Origin: Ruminococcaceae bacterium UBA1734
Lineage (GTDB): Bacteria; Bacillota; Clostridia; Oscillospirales; Acutalibacteraceae
Direction: 5' to 3'
Length of the DNA stretch: 64,000 bases
Assembly (NCBI GenBank): GCA_002315765.1
Contig: DCIE01000055.1
Location: 1 to 64,000, forward strand
A model generated the notes under the pieces. The model had not been told where the DNA came from and did not search any database. It worked only from the letters and a program-made list of their open reading frames with translations. The position numbers were made by a program, and so were the translations under genes. Below, in pieces: positions 61,328 through 64,000 of this stretch (positions within the stretch are counted from its first letter, which is position 1; every line of letters begins with the position of its first letter).

Positions 61328-63010
61328 ATGATAAGAAAACAAATTGCATTAATTAAAAATCCTATAGTTTTATGTATGGTATTATCGTTTTTTGCCATTG
61401 GTGGATTTCACACCTTTATTTCGGCTGCAATTTCGATTTTTTTGTTCGTATATCTTCTTATTTTGAAAAACAAGCAAAACAAAATACTGTTTTTTGTAAA
61501 TATTTATTCCGTATCGGTTGCGGTGCTTTGTTTGTTTTATTTTTCAACCCTTTTTTGGGCTGTTGATAAGCTTTCGGCTATTTACGGTTTTATAAAGTTT
61601 TTACCCTTGTTGCTTTTGATTTTATGTCTTATGCAAACCGATTGCGAAAAAGCAAGAGAAGATGTTCTTTCGATTATCCCTGCCTGTGCTGTTTTAATGA
61701 CGGTTGTTTCGGCAATACTTATGCAAATCCCTGCTTTAAAAACCTATTTCTCCGTGGCAGGAAGATTGGCAGGATTTTTTCAATACCCAAACACATTCGC
61801 CTTATTTTTACTTGTGGCGATTATTATTTGCGGACTCGATAAAAAAGAAAAACTGACAGTAAGGCTTATTGCCATAGGAATTTTACTTTTCGGTATTATT
61901 TATTCCGGCTCGAGGACGGCTATGTTAATAGCTTTTCCGGTTTTTGTTTTGCTTGTTATTATGCAAAAAAACAAAAAGTTTACGATTTCGGTTTCTCTTG
62001 TTTTTGTCGGACTTATTGCCATGGCATTAGGTTACGCCTTAATAAAAAATGATTTTTCGGTATTCGGAAGATTTACTCAAATTTCTTTAAAATCAAGCAC
62101 CTTTTTAGGCCGCATACTTTATAACAAAGATGCTTTAAAGCTGGTTGCTAAGTATCCCTTCGGAATGGGATATTTAGGTTATAATTATTTGAATCAAACA
62201 GTGCAGACGGGAGTATATACGGTAAGGTTTGTACATAACGATTGGCTTGGTATGTTGCTTGATTGCGGATTTATTCCTTTTGTACTTTTTGTCTTTTCGG
62301 TCGTTAGATTTTTCTTTGAGAAAAATGAAAATCCTCTTAATAAAATCATAGTGGCGGTCATTTCGTTTCATAGTCTTCTTGATTTTGATTTTCAGTTTGT
62401 TTCGATTTTTCTTTTATTTGTTATGGTTTTGCCTGTTAATAAGGGCGAGGAAAAAGAATTAAACCGCAGTTCTGTCATAACCGTTTCTGCTCTTTTGACT
62501 GCCTTTTCTCTTTATATAGGCAGTATTTCGTTTTTGTGCTATTCAAAATGCTACAAGGCGGCAAACGATATTAGTTTTTTAAACAATACCGAGGCTTTAA
62601 TGGGTCTTTTGTCTTCGGAGGAGGACAACAAAAGGTCGGCGGAAATTGCCGACAAAATATTAGAAAGCAATCCGTATGTTGCGGCGGCTTATAATGCGAA
62701 AGCCTTAGCGGCATTTGAAGAAGGCGATTTTGCAACGGTAATAGCAAACAAGGAAAAGGCCTTGGATTGCGAACCTTATAATATTGACTCCTATAACGAA
62801 TATGCATATATGCTTTTGGTTGGCAGAAATTTGTACATAGAAAACGGCGATAATAATAGTGCGGAGTATTGCCGTAAATATATTCGGGGAATTGAAAGCA
62901 GGTTACAGACACTAAAAGAAAACACCGACAAAATAGCCTTTATGATAAAGGATAAGCCTGAATTTTCTTTAAGTGACGAAATAACGAAATCCATTGAGGA
63001 GATAGGATAA
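61328..63010 (+). CDS. O-antigen ligase/polymerase-like protein with C-terminal TPRs
   Basis: A 560-residue protein with about 11 transmembrane helices to residue 400. IYSGSRTAMLIAFPVF and the periplasmic VRFVHNDWLGMLLDCGFI are the Wzy_C/O-antigen ligase signatures. Residues of about 420-520 are TPR-like (AEIADKILESNPYVAAAYNAKALAAFEEGDFATVIANKEKALDCEP). In Gram-positives such proteins polymerise or attach surface glycans. It is followed two bases later by the transpeptidase lipoprotein. Confidence 0.83.
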   Translation: MIRKQIALIKNPIVLCMVLSFFAIGGFHTFISAAISIFLFVYLLILKNKQNKILFFVNIYSVSVAVLCLFYFSTLFWAVDKLSAIYGFIKFLPLLLLILCLMQTDCEKAREDVLSIIPACAVLMTVVSAILMQIPALKTYFSVAGRLAGFFQYPNTFALFLLVAIIICGLDKKEKLTVRLIAIGILLFGIIYSGSRTAMLIAFPVFVLLVIMQKNKKFTISVSLVFVGLIAMALGYALIKNDFSVFGRFTQISLKSSTFLGRILYNKDALKLVAKYPFGMGYLGYNYLNQTVQTGVYTVRFVHNDWLGMLLDCGFIPFVLFVFSVVRFFFEKNENPLNKIIVAVISFHSLLDFDFQFVSIFLLFVMVLPVNKGEEKELNRSSVITVSALLTAFSLYIGSISFLCYSKCYKAANDISFLNNTEALMGLLSSEEDNKRSAEIADKILESNPYVAAAYNAKALAAFEEGDFATVIANKEKALDCEPYNIDSYNEYAYMLLVGRNLYIENGDNNSAEYCRKYIRGIESRLQTLKENTDKIAFMIKDKPEFSLSDEITKSIEEIG

Positions 63011-63012
63011 GA

Positions 63013-64000
63013 ATGTATCTTAAAAAATACACCTCTTTTCTTTTAGCGGCTTTAATTTTGATTTGTTTTTCCGGATGTGGCCAAGAAAAGAAGGATAAGA
63101 AGCTTTACTTTGTTGACAGCGAAGGAAATCCCTTTGCTCAATATGACGGTGAGATAGGGTTAAGCGATATGTCGTATTTCGGATTTGCCGACATAGCATT
63201 AAAAGAGGCTGTTTCCATTATACAAAGGCAAAAGGGCCTTTCGGAAACCGAAGCCGCCCGATTTTTAAAGAATAATGTATATGTTGAAACCACACTGCAA
63301 AAAGATGTGGAAGAAAAGGCAAATATCTCCTTTAAAAATGTCATAGGCAGCAACAGCGGATTTGCAATAACCGATTTAAAGGGTGCTGTTTTGGCAGCAG
63401 GAAGCAGTAGCGAAACCGAAAATTATGCAAATTATCCCACCTATGCAGGTTCTACCATAAAACCGCTTAGTGTATATGCTCCCGGTATGAAAAAAGGCAT
63501 ACTTAATTGGTCGTCAATGCAAAAGGATGAACCTATAAAATATATCGAAGAAACAAACAGCCCTTGGCCTACCAATGCTGACGGAAAATACAGCGAAAAA
63601 AACATTTCGGTATCCGATGCAATAGCAAATTCCACCAATACCGTTGCTGTAAAATGGCTTAAAGAAATAGGAGTCCGAAATTCTATTAATTTTTTAGAGG
63701 ATAATTTCGGCATGGATTTTTCTTTGGAAAAAGAAATAATTAAGGAAACCTCCCAAGAAGAAGTTTTGGGAAATGTGGCACTGGGTTACCTGAAATCAGG
63801 GGTTACGGTTCAGGATATGGCGGGATATTATGCTGTTTTTGCCAACGGCGGTAATTATTATGAGCCGTACACGATAAGCAGAATAATGACAGAAAACGGC
63901 AATGTTGTTTATGAACACACCGATAAATCCAAGACGGTTATAAGTTCGGAAACCTCCTACATAATGAACAAATTGCTTCAGCGGGTAGTTTCTCCCTTGG
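63013..64000 (+). CDS. Transpeptidase-only penicillin-binding lipoprotein (partial)
   Basis: 329 codons are visible and the frame is open at the window end. The N-terminus is a lipoprotein signal with lipobox FSGC. There is no glycosyltransferase (GT51) domain. After a short linker the transpeptidase begins: the active-site SxxK is STIK in YAGSTIKPLSVYAPG, and SxN is STN in IANSTNTVAVKW. These match the class A PBP1 transpeptidase rather than class B. The KTG box would lie beyond 64000. The start is ATG 63013, two bases after the previous stop. Confidence 0.82.
   Translation, partial: MYLKKYTSFLLAALILICFSGCGQEKKDKKLYFVDSEGNPFAQYDGEIGLSDMSYFGFADIALKEAVSIIQRQKGLSETEAARFLKNNVYVETTLQKDVEEKANISFKNVIGSNSGFAITDLKGAVLAAGSSSETENYANYPTYAGSTIKPLSVYAPGMKKGILNWSSMQKDEPIKYIEETNSPWPTNADGKYSEKNISVSDAIANSTNTVAVKWLKEIGVRNSINFLEDNFGMDFSLEKEIIKETSQEEVLGNVALGYLKSGVTVQDMAGYYAVFANGGNYYEPYTISRIMTENGNVVYEHTDKSKTVISSETSYIMNKLLQRVVSPL

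Noticed and set aside
1..64000. CRISPR arrays, insertion sequences, prophage or integrase genes
   Set aside because: No regularly spaced repeats, transposase, integrase or phage structural genes were found on either strand.

Overview
The window reads as chromosomal DNA of a low-GC, spore-forming Firmicute of the class Clostridia, most like the anaerobic gut Oscillospiraceae/Ruminococcaceae. This rests on gene content: sporulation and germination genes (SpoIVFB-like protease, SpoVT, SpoIIP, GPR, a GerA/GerC/GerB receptor, a DacF-like carboxypeptidase), three T-box leaders, a Re-citrate synthase/aconitase/isocitrate dehydrogenase operon, ThyX-type thymidylate synthesis and a BspA-type leucine-rich repeat surface protein. 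I cannot name a species from sequence alone.

Layout. 1-2.5 kb: a small XRE regulator divergent from a secreted LRR/Fn3 protein. 2.5-7.1 kb (minus strand): ygiQ, mnmA, rsmG and a Noc/ParB protein, in the rsmG-noc order common near Firmicute origins. 7.3-10 kb: a site-2 protease with a tiny membrane partner, then two family-2 glycosyltransferases. 10-13.3 kb: a T-box leader whose specifier reads UAC (Tyr), followed by an SSS symporter and an MFS transporter. 13.3-17 kb: regulators, a SLOG protein and a SulP transporter. 17-22.7 kb: spoVT, an acyltransferase, maf, spoIIP, gpr and prs. 22.8-28.9 kb: thyX-tmk, a DJ-1 protein, mltG, a U32 peptidase and a class B penicillin-binding protein. 28.9-34.1 kb: the oxidative half of a partial TCA cycle (Re-citrate synthase, GntR regulator, aconitase, isocitrate dehydrogenase), presumably making 2-oxoglutarate for glutamate. 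34.2-40.3 kb (minus strand): tRNA-Arg(ACG) and a Phe T-box operon pheS-pheT-AEC transporter-YkvI transporter.

40.3-47.3 kb is the most distinctive region: a SipW-type (S26B) signal peptidase followed by four TasA/camelysin-like secreted proteins, a large VWA protein with a C-terminal Cna-B-like domain, and a fifth protein with the same beta-sandwich motif but a C-terminal membrane anchor and a Cys4-like knuckle. It looks like a complete self-contained surface-fibre system: processing enzyme, several subunits, an adhesin-like tip and a membrane base, with no sortase or LPxTG signal. Folded RNA elements lie inside and ahead of the operon.

47.3-64 kb: an Asn T-box controlling asnS-asnA; the ger operon and dacF; pgi; a P-loop protein; an apparent restriction-modification island (HTH-Dam fusion methylase, PD-(D/E)XK nuclease, second amino-methyltransferase); then envelope genes (phosphoglycerol-transferase-like protein, O-antigen-ligase-like protein with TPRs, and a transpeptidase-only lipoprotein cut by the window end).

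The three T-box specifiers were assigned by aligning the leaders with one another. AAC before asnS and UUC before pheS match their genes and act as internal controls for UAC before the SSS transporter.
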